A DNA stretch of 64,000 nucleotides, taken from the NCBI GenBank assembly GCA_022559845.1, contig CM040128.1, forward strand, positions 177,374,413 through 177,438,412, in the 5' to 3' direction. The translations under genes and the position numbers were made by a program. Source of the DNA: Amorphophallus konjac (lineage: Eukaryota; Streptophyta; Magnoliopsida; Alismatales; Araceae). This document shows, piece by piece, positions 23,329-34,178 of the stretch. The first letter of the stretch is position 1. Each line of letters begins with the position of its first letter. The notes below the pieces were generated by a model. That model did no database searches, had not been told where the DNA came from, and saw only the letters and a list, made by a program, of their open reading frames with translations.

Positions 23329-24167
23329 TGTGCCCCTGTGGTTTTGATGATGGTTTTAATGGTGGGTTTGATGATTGGTCTTTGAGGTGAGTTATTCACT
23401 GTGAGTCATCTTCATAAGTTCTGATATGGAATTGCATATTTGATTATGTTTAGTCATGTTACTGTTGCTCCTTAGACTGAAGTTTGATACTACAGCGTCG
23501 ACCCATCGAACTGCAGCGTCGACGCTGCCAAGGCACTTCAGAGGTAGCAGTAAGAAATATTTGTACTGCTGCGTCCACGCTGCTTGGGCAATGCGTTGAC
23601 GCTTGGTGCCTCTTTAACCTCATTTATTCTTTGGTCTGGTCTGTGGTGCGTCAACCCCTTGTGCTGATGGGTCGACCCCTCAGTTCATTCATCAGATTTA
23701 TACAAGTCCATATATTGGTCTTCAGGCGTTCCAAGTATGCACATTATTTCAGGTTCTCCAAGTCCATACAATGAAGTCTGAACATCGTCCGTCTTTGTTA
23801 GCGTCTCAGGCTTTGGGCTAAGTCTGTACAGCATTGAATGTCTAGGTCTTCAGCTAAAGTCTGTACATCAGACTTTCACTTAAAGTCTGTACATCGCTGC
23901 TTTGTCAAAGTCTGTACATCGCAGCTGTGGTGAAGTCTGTACAGCCATTCTCTTATCAAAGTCCATACATCCTTCTGTTGGAATTCCAAGTCCATACATC
24001 GGACTGTTTGAGCAAGTTTGTATAGCGTTTCATTCACATTGGAAGTCTACACATTGGGGGCTTTCCCTACGCTTTGGCCAAGTCTAGCATCTGAGTTTTT
24101 AAATTGGGCATTATTCGTAGCAGGATACATTCACCCCCCCTCTGTATCCGGGTCTAGCACCCTAACA
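23329..24167 (+). repeat. E 3' LTR with 1725-bp internal deletion
   Basis: Bases 23329-24086 match 9243-10000 and 24087-24167 match 11726-11805. The missing part is 10001-11725 of the 5' LTR, with CTA shared at both edges. The deletion removed half the motif array and the TATA box. Confidence 0.95.
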
Positions 24168-26823
24168 AATGAGAGTAAGAATCCAGAGATACCGGAGGAG
24201 AAGAATCAAAAGATGTCCCAGGATCGGGATGATGAGAGGGCATTGGCTGAGGTCTAAAATTGTGAGAGAAGGGGAAACCCGGAGACTCTGGATGGGAAGA
24301 AGAGGAGAAGATCATGGAAACAGGATTGGAGGAAGGGAGATACATCACCCAAGGGTGGGAACTGAGCAAGAAAAAAGATGAGGAATAGAATGAAGAAGAA
24401 GAAGGAGAAGTTGACCCCCGCGTGCACAATCGACGGCCCTTGAACCAGCGCCGTCGCCTCTTCTTAGCTGAAACTGGCTTGTAATGGACCCGCTTGGTGC
24501 TGATTCAGACCTTTGGGCTTCTTGATTTGCAATATTTTCTCAAATAATGGGCCCACCTGACAGATGGCCTGGTCCGGCTATGAACATGCAGCCTTACCGG
24601 TGCGGTTGCCCCTAGACACCCGGTGCTAATAACAGTAGATAGACATTCTTGGACAAGTAACCCTTCAGAGTGACGAATATCACAAACCCACGGGGTTTTG
24701 TCTTCCGGCACTAGAAGCATGAGATTCGGCAACTCCACTCGGAACTCAGCCTTGAAGCACAACTCCCTTGATAGAAGGACATGACGAAGCTGAGGGAGAG
24801 TAATACATGGTGTTGACATGGCCGGCACACCAATAAATCGAGAGAGATTGCAAAAAGTGTGCATAATGTCCTTGGAAGGTGCAGAAGATACGGCCAATTG
24901 CCCCTTGAACATAGAATTCATCATTTCCTTGGCAGCCGTACGAGTTAGCACAATTCGAGTAGAGAACCCCTCTTGGCCAATTATCTGAATAGCTATAGAG
25001 CGAGGAGAAATAACAACATTGATAGTGAATCCCCTGGCAAGCAATGAGATTGTCACCGGCCTCACTTGTGAAGAAACTGGCACTAGTGCAAGGGACCTCT
25101 TCTCAACAACTATCTCCATAGGAAATGCAGGCTCACTCCCCCCAAAATGGCTGGGGGCCAGGACACGGATCGGCATCCGACAAATAAAATCCTGAATCTT
25201 GAAATACATAACCGGCACTGACTCATCCTGACTTGGCTTATTGTCTCCCTGGGGACCAGACCAAAGGGGCACCGTAGGTAGCACACACCCGCTCCGAGGT
25301 GTGGAAATGGATGCAGAAGTGGAGGTAATAGGATTAGGTTCGGAAGACACAGAGATTTCAACGGGTACGGTGTGTTTAGGTAGAGACAAGGGGGTTAAGG
25401 TGATGGCAAGTTCGAGTGCGGGCAAAGGTGAAGGTGGAGATGTGGCCTGCTCGAGCTCGGGAGATGAGGGTAGCGATGAAGGAAGCAAAGGTGGTGAGGG
25501 TAATGATGACGGAGATAACGATGGAGATGGCGATGCGGGCAATGGGGGTAGTGGACATGGAGATGGTAAATAGGGAGGTCGTGGTGTCCACCGTCGACGT
25601 ATCGTCACAACGCGTTGAGTGGTGTTGGGGGTAGAAGTAGTGCTGGAGGAAGTGGTGGTACCGGCCTGAGCAAGAGCTTGGGTTGGTGGAGTTTGTGGAG
25701 ATGGGGTAGGAGATGGAGAAGGTAACGGTGATGAAACGGGTATTGGAGTAGGTGATGGAGCAGGTGCAACATTAGATGAAGGATCACGGGGGTGCCCCGG
25801 GTCTTGTAGAGATGGAGGTGGCTGCCTGGCCATGCTTCTTGTTGCTGCTGTTTGATGCGGAGATATAGAATGACCTCACGAATAGCAGCCCAATCAATCC
25901 TTTTCTTGGCTTCCAGACTATAAACAAACTCATGGAACTCGGGGCAATCCTCGGCCAAATGCCCCTGTTGACGGTGAAAATCATAGAACTAAAGCATATT
26001 CCCGACCGCAGGTCGGCAAGGCACAACCGGAGGGAGCGACAACGCGTGAGTGGCCATCAAAGCCCTGAAAATGTCGGTAAAACACTCCGGCAACGGAGAG
26101 TGAGGAGGATCCTGCTTCGGGCAAGGTGGATGTCGAGGGATATGAAGTGGTGGAGACGGTTGTAGGGGTTGCATAGGCAAGGACGTGTGGCAACTAGTGG
26201 AGGGATTTGGTGAAGGCATATGTGGAGCGGGATAAGGGGGTATATAGACCACATCTACTTGATCGGGGTGTGGTGTGACCTTGACCGGGGGATATGGAGG
26301 CGGAGACACATGAGGGTACGAATAAGCGGACGGCTGACTCGTGGAGGGCTGAATTGTGGAAGTGTACGGATATGTAGAAGCGGAAGGTTGACTCATGGAA
26401 GGATGACTCGTGGAGGTTTCATACGTGGAAGTGGATGTGGCGGAAGGTTGACTCATGTCAGGCTGACTCATGGGAGCGTAGGGTTGGCTTGTGGATGGTG
26501 AGGTGTAAGTGGATAGGGATGGTGGAGACTCAGGGTCAAGAGAACCTTGAATTTGTTGGCGAATGAAGTGGGCTCGGCTATAGAGTTGTTGCCAGGAGGT
26601 AATGCCGTTGAGAGCTAAGATAAAGCGGTACTCTGGCATTCCATTGGAAATCAACATCTTGATTTTGTCCGGCTCCGAAATATGCCCCGGGACTTGTGCG
26701 GCGAGGCGGCGCCAACGGTCGGCAAAGGTGCAGAACTCCTCTTCGGGCTTCATCTTCTCATGGGCCAGATCCACCATAGAATACCTGGGCCCAACCTGGT
26801 CTTGAAACTGCTGAATAAACTTG
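24168..26823 (-). pseudogene. gag: D long frame: Tat-like Gag domain, degenerate zinc knuckle, Pro-rich linker, unknown domain, basic cluster
   Basis: Read on the minus strand from 26823. The first part (FIQQFQDQVGPRY, then FADRWRRLAAQV, then a helical stretch ending IRQQIQGSL) fits the Gag of Tat-lineage gypsy elements. A Ser/Pro/Tyr-rich stretch follows to a TAG at 25989-25991. After it, in frame, FYDFHRQQGHLAEDC matches the Tat knuckle with its first cysteines lost. A one-base shift near 25855 leads to a 442-codon frame (25833-24505): residues 1-205 Pro/Ser-rich, 207-442 well-ordered mixed sequence that I do not recognise and that lacks protease, RT and integrase motifs. Past a TGA at 24505 the frame continues with KKRRRRWFKGRR and a Ser-rich tail. 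Pol normally occupies this place. The breaks suggest an old, inactive copy. Confidence 0.65.
24431..24466 (-). other. Basic cluster (nuclear-localisation-like) in D frame
   Basis: KKRRRRWFKGRR follows the unknown domain, in frame beyond the TGA at 24505. The stop is explained by a single CGA-to-TGA change. Such clusters often direct nuclear import or bind nucleic acid. The function here is inferred. Confidence 0.4.
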
Positions 26824-29182
26824 TGATGAGGGCATCTCACGACACTCCCTCTAGCTCGGGTCGCCTACACACTCTTGATGTGGACTGACTATGATCTACA
26901 CTTGTTATCTTCATTTCCTTAGTTTCATTTTATGTATTTTCCTTTTATTGAGTCCAATCTTTTGTATTTCCTTTTATTGAGTCATGTGGTTCTAGTCCAT
27001 TTTCCTTGTTATGCTTAATTGGGCCTTATTACCTTAGTTATGGGCCCATAGGATTGAGTGTAGGATATGCTCGGTCTTTTGTCTTATTGTCAGGGACATT
27101 TTGGTCATGTAAAGAATGGTTGCCTATATGTAGGCCCATCTCTCCTCATGTACTCAACTTTTGATGAATATTGCAATAGCATTTGCCACCTCCCTCTCAT
27201 TATCTCTCTCATCATCTCTCTCTCTCTCTCTTTCTTCAAGAAGGGGGCGAACCCCTCTCTCTCTCCTCCCCCTCCCAACCACTTCCAACCCCCACCTACC
27301 TCCATTAACTCCCCACAACTTCCCATAACCCCTCTTTACTCCACATCTAGTCCCAATAACCCTCCACCAATCTAAGCCCTACTTCCCAACCACCACCTAC
27401 CCTCTCCACTTCCCTAAGCACCTCCCCACCTCCCCAAGGCTGAAGGCCCTCCTCCCTAGGCCCATTTTGAACTTCCCTCTCATCTCCCTTCCCCCAAACC
27501 ACCCTAGGTCGAACTCCATCTCCCTCCCAACAGCCAAGTTCGCCCCCACCTCCTCTCCCACTCACCTTCTCTCTAGTGTCCCCATCTTCCCACCACCACC
27601 TCTTGCACCTCCAGCACTCTCTCCAGCCCATTTTTGCCCTCCCCACCTTCTTCTCCCTAGCCTTCACAGCCCCTAACACCCCACAGCTCCCTCCCATAGC
27701 CATTAGACACACCTCCCACCTCTTACTCTCTTGGCCATCCCCTTTCCCACACCCTCATCTTCTCCTCATTCTGTCCCTGTTTCAGGCAGCAGGGTTGCAG
27801 TGACTTGCAGAGGCAACCACGACCGGCTCTCAAAGATTCAGTGGCAAGGGCTATATTTCTGGAATCTTCTGTGAGTTAGCTTTCCAACGGTGGTGGTCTC
27901 GCCGGCTTCCGAGGTTGGATCTGTTCGTAGGAGCAGATCTCGTCCGACTGCATTTGCTGTCCCTGTCTGAAAACCTGAAGCTGAAAGCAGAAGCCACCAC
28001 GGTCCGTACGGGAATGATCTGAGCGCCATTATCGGAGGGCAGGAACTAAGTCCCGTTAGCTTTCATCTCCAAGAAGAAGGACCTCAATCGGCCACCGGAG
28101 CTATCAGTTCTGATTTTCTTCGCCGGAGTGTGCAGACTGCTCTCTGTGGTTCCAGGTTCGACCAGTCCCCACTTTTCCGGCCACCACTCTCTTCCCCGAC
28201 CTCGGATTGTGGCCCCGTCAATTTCTGCTCGAAGCTACCCTGATCACGATCGCGTCACCACCAGTTTCGTTCCAATTAAAGTTCGGGAGCGTCCGCAGTG
28301 CTTTCTGCAATTTGCTGCACCTGTTCTGCACCAGTCAGAGGCAGAACGTTGCTTTCCTGCTCCGGTCAGCCCCGGGTTTCAGAGCTTCCCAAAAATTTAG
28401 ACATCATCACCGGTCAGTTGGGAAACTTTTGGCACCAGTTTCGTCAAGTTTGGAGTTTTGTGGAGTCTGTGGCGGCGTCATCATCGACACCCTATCCAGC
28501 GAACCTGAAGGTTGGCAGAACAGGCGGAGTTCGGAAAGTCGGGTTTCCTTTGCATAATTCCCCACCCCGCTTGGCTGGCTGAAGGCCCCTCCCTGCGTGG
28601 AGGTAGTTTTGGATGTAATAAGCTTAATCCCCACCCCAAGATCACCCCTCCTGCGAGAGACGTAGTGCTGTACTCCTTTCACTTTCAGGTCAAGCGACAC
28701 CGCCGCGGCGATCGGGTGTATACCCTCGCCTCCCGGCGCGCCATCGTCTCTGAGCGGGATCGGTGTTTACACACCGATCAGGTGAGCATCTGATACCATC
28801 CTTGATTGCCTCATTTCTGCAAATTTAGTATTGCTTTGTATGCTCGTCGGACGGTGAGAAGAGAGCCCGATCTTGTAAGCTACTTTGGGCGTGACCACCG
28901 CAGACCGGGAGAGAGTGCCACCCAAACCCCGCCCTGCGGGCCAGCCGCCCACGAAGTTGGGTAACCCAGATCCTTAGGGGTCAGCCAAAGCCCACTAAGT
29001 CACTTAGAGTCATTGGGTCTCACCTCGGACCCTCGCCATCATCCCCCGGCCCCTCCGGGTGATCGCGTGTGCCGTGAGAGTAAGCCGCTATTGTGAGAAT
29101 CATTGGAGTGCTTGTATGCTTGTGGGTCTAGGTCCTAGGATCTTCAATTCATACTTAGTCAACCTTGGGCTGTGCCACATCA
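26824..29182 (+). repeat. A 5' LTR (2359 bp)
   Basis: TGATGAGGGCATC...GTGCCACATCA. It contains a decayed TATA (CCTATATGTAGG, 27123-27134; the partner LTR has CCTATATATAGG), a CT microsatellite (27215-27236) and a 600-bp pyrimidine-rich leader region. Confidence 0.95.
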
Positions 29183-29184
29183 AG

Positions 29185-29196
29185 TGGTATCAGAGC
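29185..29196 (+). other. A primer-binding site (tRNA-Met)
   Basis: TGGTATCAGAGC, two bases after the LTR end. Confidence 0.95.
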
Positions 29197-29290
29197 AGTC
29201 ATAGGCTTGTCCTTACAAGTCTAGTCTTGGGTCACACTAAGTCTTTCATAGGTGCATCCGCACACCCTTGCATAGCCCACCCAACTTTGC

Positions 29291-31742
29291 ATGACCACTC
29301 GTAGTGGAACTCATTATCAAGTTAATCCATCCTCTTCCAATAACACTATGAATCCCAATCCCCAAGGGAATCCCGCTCACAACGAGCACGAGCTTCCCGA
29401 CCACATGAGGTTTCTTGTGGAAGGCATGACTAACATTATGGGACGGCTTGATGATATAACGGCCCGGCTTGAACAAATTGAGGAAAATAGGCGTACCCCA
29501 AGGGTAGGAGATAGGAGGGAACCACCTCCACATGTGGAGCCAGCCATAGGAGAGCTCAACCTTGACCACCCTCCCGAACCAGAAAGGCACCCACCTCCTA
29601 GAAGGAATGAGAGACTCCCCCGGGACAACCCGGATGACCAACTAATGAGACTTGTGAAAGTCGATGCACCCACATTTGATGGGTCTCATCATCCGAGCAT
29701 CTACTTAGATTGGGAGGCAGCCATAGACCAATATTTTTATTGGTACCCAATGACCGAGGATAGGAGAGTCCGGCTTGCAAAGATGCAATTAACCAAACTA
29801 GCCATGACTCATTGGATGAATGTTGAGGCATTAAGGATAGTTAGGAGGGAAGCTCCCATCACCACATGGGGGGCCATGAAAGACCAACTCAAACTCAAAT
29901 ATGTCCCACCCTCCTACCATCAAAATCTCCTAGATGAGTGGCAAGCCTTGACCCAAGAGGGAAAGACCGTTATGGAGTACATTGAGAAGTTTGACTACTA
30001 CCTTCTCAAGTGTGGAGTCCAAGAGGACCCCTGCCGTCACGCTCTCCCACTTTAGGAATGGACTTCAATTCCATATAAAAAAGGATTATTCATGCGTCAA
30101 GTAGCCACTTTAGAGCAAGCCTACCAAGTAGCTCGAGATGCCGAGAAATTCTCTCGGTATACACGAATGGTTCCCCCACGGGGGATGGACCCCAAAGCCA
30201 TGGCACCTCGGGCCAACCCTCCACCTCCCCAAAGAGGTCTCCTTCCCACACCCATGGGAGCTCCTCCCACCCGGGTCACCCCTCCTAGTGGCACTCCACC
30301 ACCCTGCCCCACAAGTGGGCCCCTAAACACAACTCCCAATAGGCCCAATCCGACACCCACTCCCCCTCACACTAAGATGACCCCAAACCATCAAAGTGGG
30401 CAGCAATGCTTTAGGTGCTATGGGTATGGACACATTGCCAATCAATGCCCCACCAAGGGAGCATCTAACTTGCTCATAGAGGAGTCCAACCCTCAACCCC
30501 AAGCTGAATTTGAAGGGGAAGTTGAGATATATGAACCCTCTCTTGAATGGGAGGAGGAGTATGAGAACCACTACATAGAGACCAACCAAGAACAACTCCC
30601 TCCATCCACCGACTCCCACCTCGGAGTGGTTAGGTGCACTCTCACTCAAACCCAAGAGCATGATTGGAAAAGAAACACCATATTCCATACCTACATCCGG
30701 ATAGGGAGCCATGTTAGAAAAGTCATCTTGGACAATGGAAGTAGTGTGAATATGGTGTCACCCGACACCGTCAAACTTTTGGGCCTTACCACCTCCCTAC
30801 ATCCACACCCATATCGGGTAGCATGGATTGATGCCACCTCCATACCCGTTAGTGCTCGTTGCCTTGTCCCCATTACATTCCAAACCTATCAAGGCCAAGT
30901 ATGGTGTGACATCCTACCAATGGAAGTTGGGAGTATACTCCTAGGGCGGCCTTAGATCTACGATGTAGATGCCACCTTCCTTGGAAGGACAAACACTTGC
31001 ATCTTCACTCATGAGGGAAAGAAAATCCAACTCAACCCTTCTCCACCCCGCACCCTTCCCAAGAAAGCATCTCCCTCCCTTGAGGGATCCCCTACCCCTC
31101 CCACTATTCCAAACCACCAAACCCCACCCCATCAAGCCTTAATCCTAGTACCATCAATGAGCCTCCTAGGAGCCTACACCTCATCACTAGGAAAGAGCTT
31201 GAGGAAGAAGTCAACCACGGAGAAAAAGTGTGTGCCATTGTCATTTGCCTCGGGGAATCCACCCCAACCAACCCACACCCAATAGAAATTCAACAACTCC
31301 TTGAGGACTTCCATGATGTGTTTCCCGAGGAACTTCCGGACAAACTACCACCCATGCGCGATGTGCAACATGCCATCGACCTCGTACCCGGGGCTACCTT
31401 GCCTAACCTCCCACACTACCACCTCAACCCCACTGAGCATGCCGAGCTCAGGAGGCAAATTGAGGAGCTCATCAAGAAGGGCTTCCTCCGGATTAGCAAA
31501 AGCCCTTGTGCCGTCCCAGCTCTTCTCACACCCAAAAATGACGGAACTTGGCGCATGTGTGTGGATAGCCGAGCCATCAACAAGATAACGGTCAAGTATA
31601 GGTTCTCCATCCCTCGGTTAGATGATATGTTAGACATGCCCGCTGGAGCCACCATCTTCTCCAAAATTGACCTCAAGAGTGGCTACCATCAAGTTCGCAT
31701 TAGGCCCGGGGATGAGTGGAAAATCACCTTTAAGACTAAGGA
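29291..31742 (+). pseudogene. gag-pol: A gag-pol, first part (Gag, zinc knuckle, protease, start of RT)
   Basis: The ATG at 29291 begins MTTRSGTHYQ, as in C. Gag is open to 30055, where a one-base insertion near 30028 (CCCTGCCGTC against CCCTCCGTC in C) shifts the frame. It resumes at 30092 with the knuckle CFRCYGYGHIANQC and the protease motif ILDNGSSVNM. A TAG at 30953-30955 replaces the Trp of GRPWIYD. After another shift around 31100 the RT N-terminus is readable from 31228 through [15 protein letters not shown]. The text stops at FKTKD because B is inserted at 31743. The rest follows at 50879. Each break is a small change relative to C, so this copy is dead but recognisable along its whole length. 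Confidence 0.9.
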
Positions 31743-34083
31743 TGATGGAGGCATCACCCACAACTCCCTTTGGCTCGGGTCTTCTTCACACTCCGGTGGC
31801 GATTGAGTCAGGCCTCACTCTATAAAGTCCCATTATCCATTTTGTGCTTTTCATTTGAGTCATTTTGATGTAATTTTCATTTTATTTGAGTCATGTCCCT
31901 AGGTCTTATGCTTATTTCCCTAAGTTAGAGTATCATTATGTCATCTAGTTAGGCTATTGGGCCCAATTCATTGGGCTAGGCCCAAGGGCGCCCCTGCCCC
32001 TTCGGTTATTTGTCATTGAGTCTTTTGTCAGGGACTTATTGTAAAATGTGGGCTGCCTATATATAGGACCCCACTCCCCTCATTTGGAACTAATGAATCA
32101 TTGAATGAAAATTGCCATTTTGAGTCCACATTGGAGAGATTCCATTAGTTAGGGTGAGAAGCCCTTGGGAGTGAATCCCTCTACCTCTCTCTCTATTTCT
32201 CTCTCTTCCCCAAGTGGGGTTCGCCCCCCTCTCTCTCTCCTCCCCTCCCAACTACCTCCACCTCCCACCTACCACATTAAAGCCCCTCTACTTCCCATAG
32301 CTACCATTACTCCACCCCCTAGTTCCAAGGTAGTATCTTCCCCATTCCAACAATATCTTCCCATTCCAACACAATCTCCCCTCTTCCCCACACATTCTAC
32401 CAGCTCCCAAGATCAATTTGAATTTGAAAATCCCTTCCCTCCAAGTTCTGGCCGCCCCTCCCTCTATCCCCTTTAGTTTAGGTCGCCCCCCACCTCCCTC
32501 CATTCTCCACCCCTTGCACACCCCATCCCCCCTACCTCCAGCTGAAACCTGCGCCCCCTTCCTTCTTCCTTCATCTTCCTAACACCATTAGCACCTCCAC
32601 CCCTCCCACATACTTCTCCTTCAACCCCTATCACCCCTTTCAACACATACCTCCACCTTCTTCTTCTTTTCAGGTCATTGGTGGCCACATCAAGGTTGCA
32701 GCTGGCAGTCCAGAGAGTTGTAGAAGAACCCGCAGCTTGCAGCAGTCACCACGACTTCTTCCCGGTGACTCTGAAGGCCCAAGAGGAGTCCTCAGAAGCA
32801 TCTGCCTGTCCTCTTCGCAATGGCAGTGGTTTCGTCCCCATCGGAGATCGGTGCTGCCCTGGAGGTCCATTCTCCCACGACTGCGCAGAGCTGCCCCTGC
32901 AGAGGGCCTAAGACGGAGAGAACACTTCACCACGCCAAACCTCGGAGGAATCAGGCCAAGAGTTCTTCTGCAGACTTCTTCCTCTTCCTCTCTACTTTCC
33001 GAATCAAGAAGCGGAACTCCGTTTGACATCCGGCAGCAAAGGTTATCAATTTTCTTCCTCGGGTGTGCGGCTCTGCTTCCCCATAGTCTGCACCGACCTC
33101 TCCTAACTGTTCTGGGTCCCTTCGTCTTCTCCGGCATCTTTCGACTTCCCTGTCAGTTCTGCTGCAAAGAGGACTCGTCCACAGTTCCAGCGGTTCTGAC
33201 AGAACCTTATTCGGAGTTCGGAAGCGGTCGGGGCATCCTCTTCTTCCTGCTGTTAGAAGCCTGAAGCTGCCAGTCCGAGAATCTGGTGCTCTGTTCGAAC
33301 CTCCACCCAGGCCAGCAGCGGCTCCAGGAGAATTCAAAAAAATTCTGAGGTGTTCCAATACCACTCCCTAAGAGTTTCCCATGGGTCCCGCCATCAGCAA
33401 AATTCCTTAGAAAGTTTTGCAACAGAAACACCGACTATCTGTCCCTATTCGCAGAGAGCAGGCGGAATCGGTGTCTTCACTTCTTCATTGCTTTTAGCCC
33501 TAGTTTCCCCTCCCCGCTTGGCCGGCTGAAGGCCCCTCCCTGTGCGGAGGTAGTTTTGGTTGTAATCCATTAACCCCCACCCCATGGTCCCCCTCCTGCG
33601 AGAGGTGTAGTGTTGTAATTTAGTTTGGACAGGTCAAGCTGCACCGCCACGGCGAGTGGGGATCCACTCGCCTCCCCGCTCACCCTCGTCTCCGAGCGGG
33701 ACCGGTTTCTTCAAACCGATCGAGTAAGTGCTCAAACCTTCACTTCATTTAGTGCTTGTCTTTCAATATTAGTTTGTAGTTCCGCTGGCCCTGAGAGTGA
33801 GAGCTCGATCCTCAAGCCCGATGCCTTGAGTGATCACCGTGGGAGGAGTGTAACCGGTGCCTTCAGCACTTTGTCGGTCCCATTGAATTGGGCCTCCATC
33901 TCCCTTGGGTTTCAAACCTTGGCCTTGCTGGCCCTCTACCAGCAAGGGTCCAACCCCACAACTTCCACTTGGCATCGCCAAGTCACCCCAGGCTTGGGTG
34001 AGCGACGGGAGAGCGGTGGCCCAAATCGGCCCCTTTGATTGTGAATGTGCTTGCTTGCCTAAGTCCTAGGTTGTGTCGCATCA
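31743..34083 (+). repeat. B 5' LTR (2341 bp)
   Basis: TGATGGAGGCATC...TGTGTCGCATCA, with TATA box CTATATATAGG at 32057-32067 and a pyrimidine-rich leader. Confidence 0.95.
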
Positions 34084-34085
34084 AT

Positions 34086-34097
34086 TGGTATCAGAGC
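34086..34097 (+). other. B primer-binding site (tRNA-Met)
   Basis: TGGTATCAGAGC, two bases after the LTR end. Confidence 0.95.
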
Positions 34098-34178
34098 AAG
34101 TCATTGACTTGTCTCTTTCAAGTCTAAGTCCTAGGGCCTTTGCATTGTGTGTCCATCCTCATTTCCCCCTTATCTTGC

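Larger units (their letters stand above)
9243..24167 (+). mobile_element. Element E: Sirevirus-like copia element with gag only
   Basis: The 5' LTR is 9243-11805 and the 3' LTR is 23329-24167, both TGTGCCCC...CCTAACA. The tRNA-Met primer site is at 11808-11819 and the polypurine tract at 23312-23324. The interior holds gag with many zinc knuckles but no protease, integrase or reverse transcriptase. Element F is inserted at 15138. Without F it is about 8.6 kb. The flanks GATGT and AATGA match at only three of five positions, a decayed target duplication at best, but removing five bases keeps D's frame in phase across the site. Repeated GGGGGAG tracts near the 3' end and palindromic LTR motifs fit Sireviruses. 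Confidence 0.85.

Noticed and set aside
24505..25833. 442-codon frame as an independent host gene
   Set aside because: It follows the Gag and knuckle in the same direction and is joined by one shift, and the element resumes beyond it. It is better read as part of D.
27347..27712. 121-codon Gly/Trp/Arg-rich minus-strand frame (and 53895-54218)
   Set aside because: It is the antisense of the pyrimidine-rich leader of the A LTRs and low in complexity.
32670..33364. Frames of 137-192 codons in the B LTRs (also 49226-50105)
   Set aside because: They lie within the transcribed LTR region, overlap on both strands, and their boundaries differ between the two LTRs.
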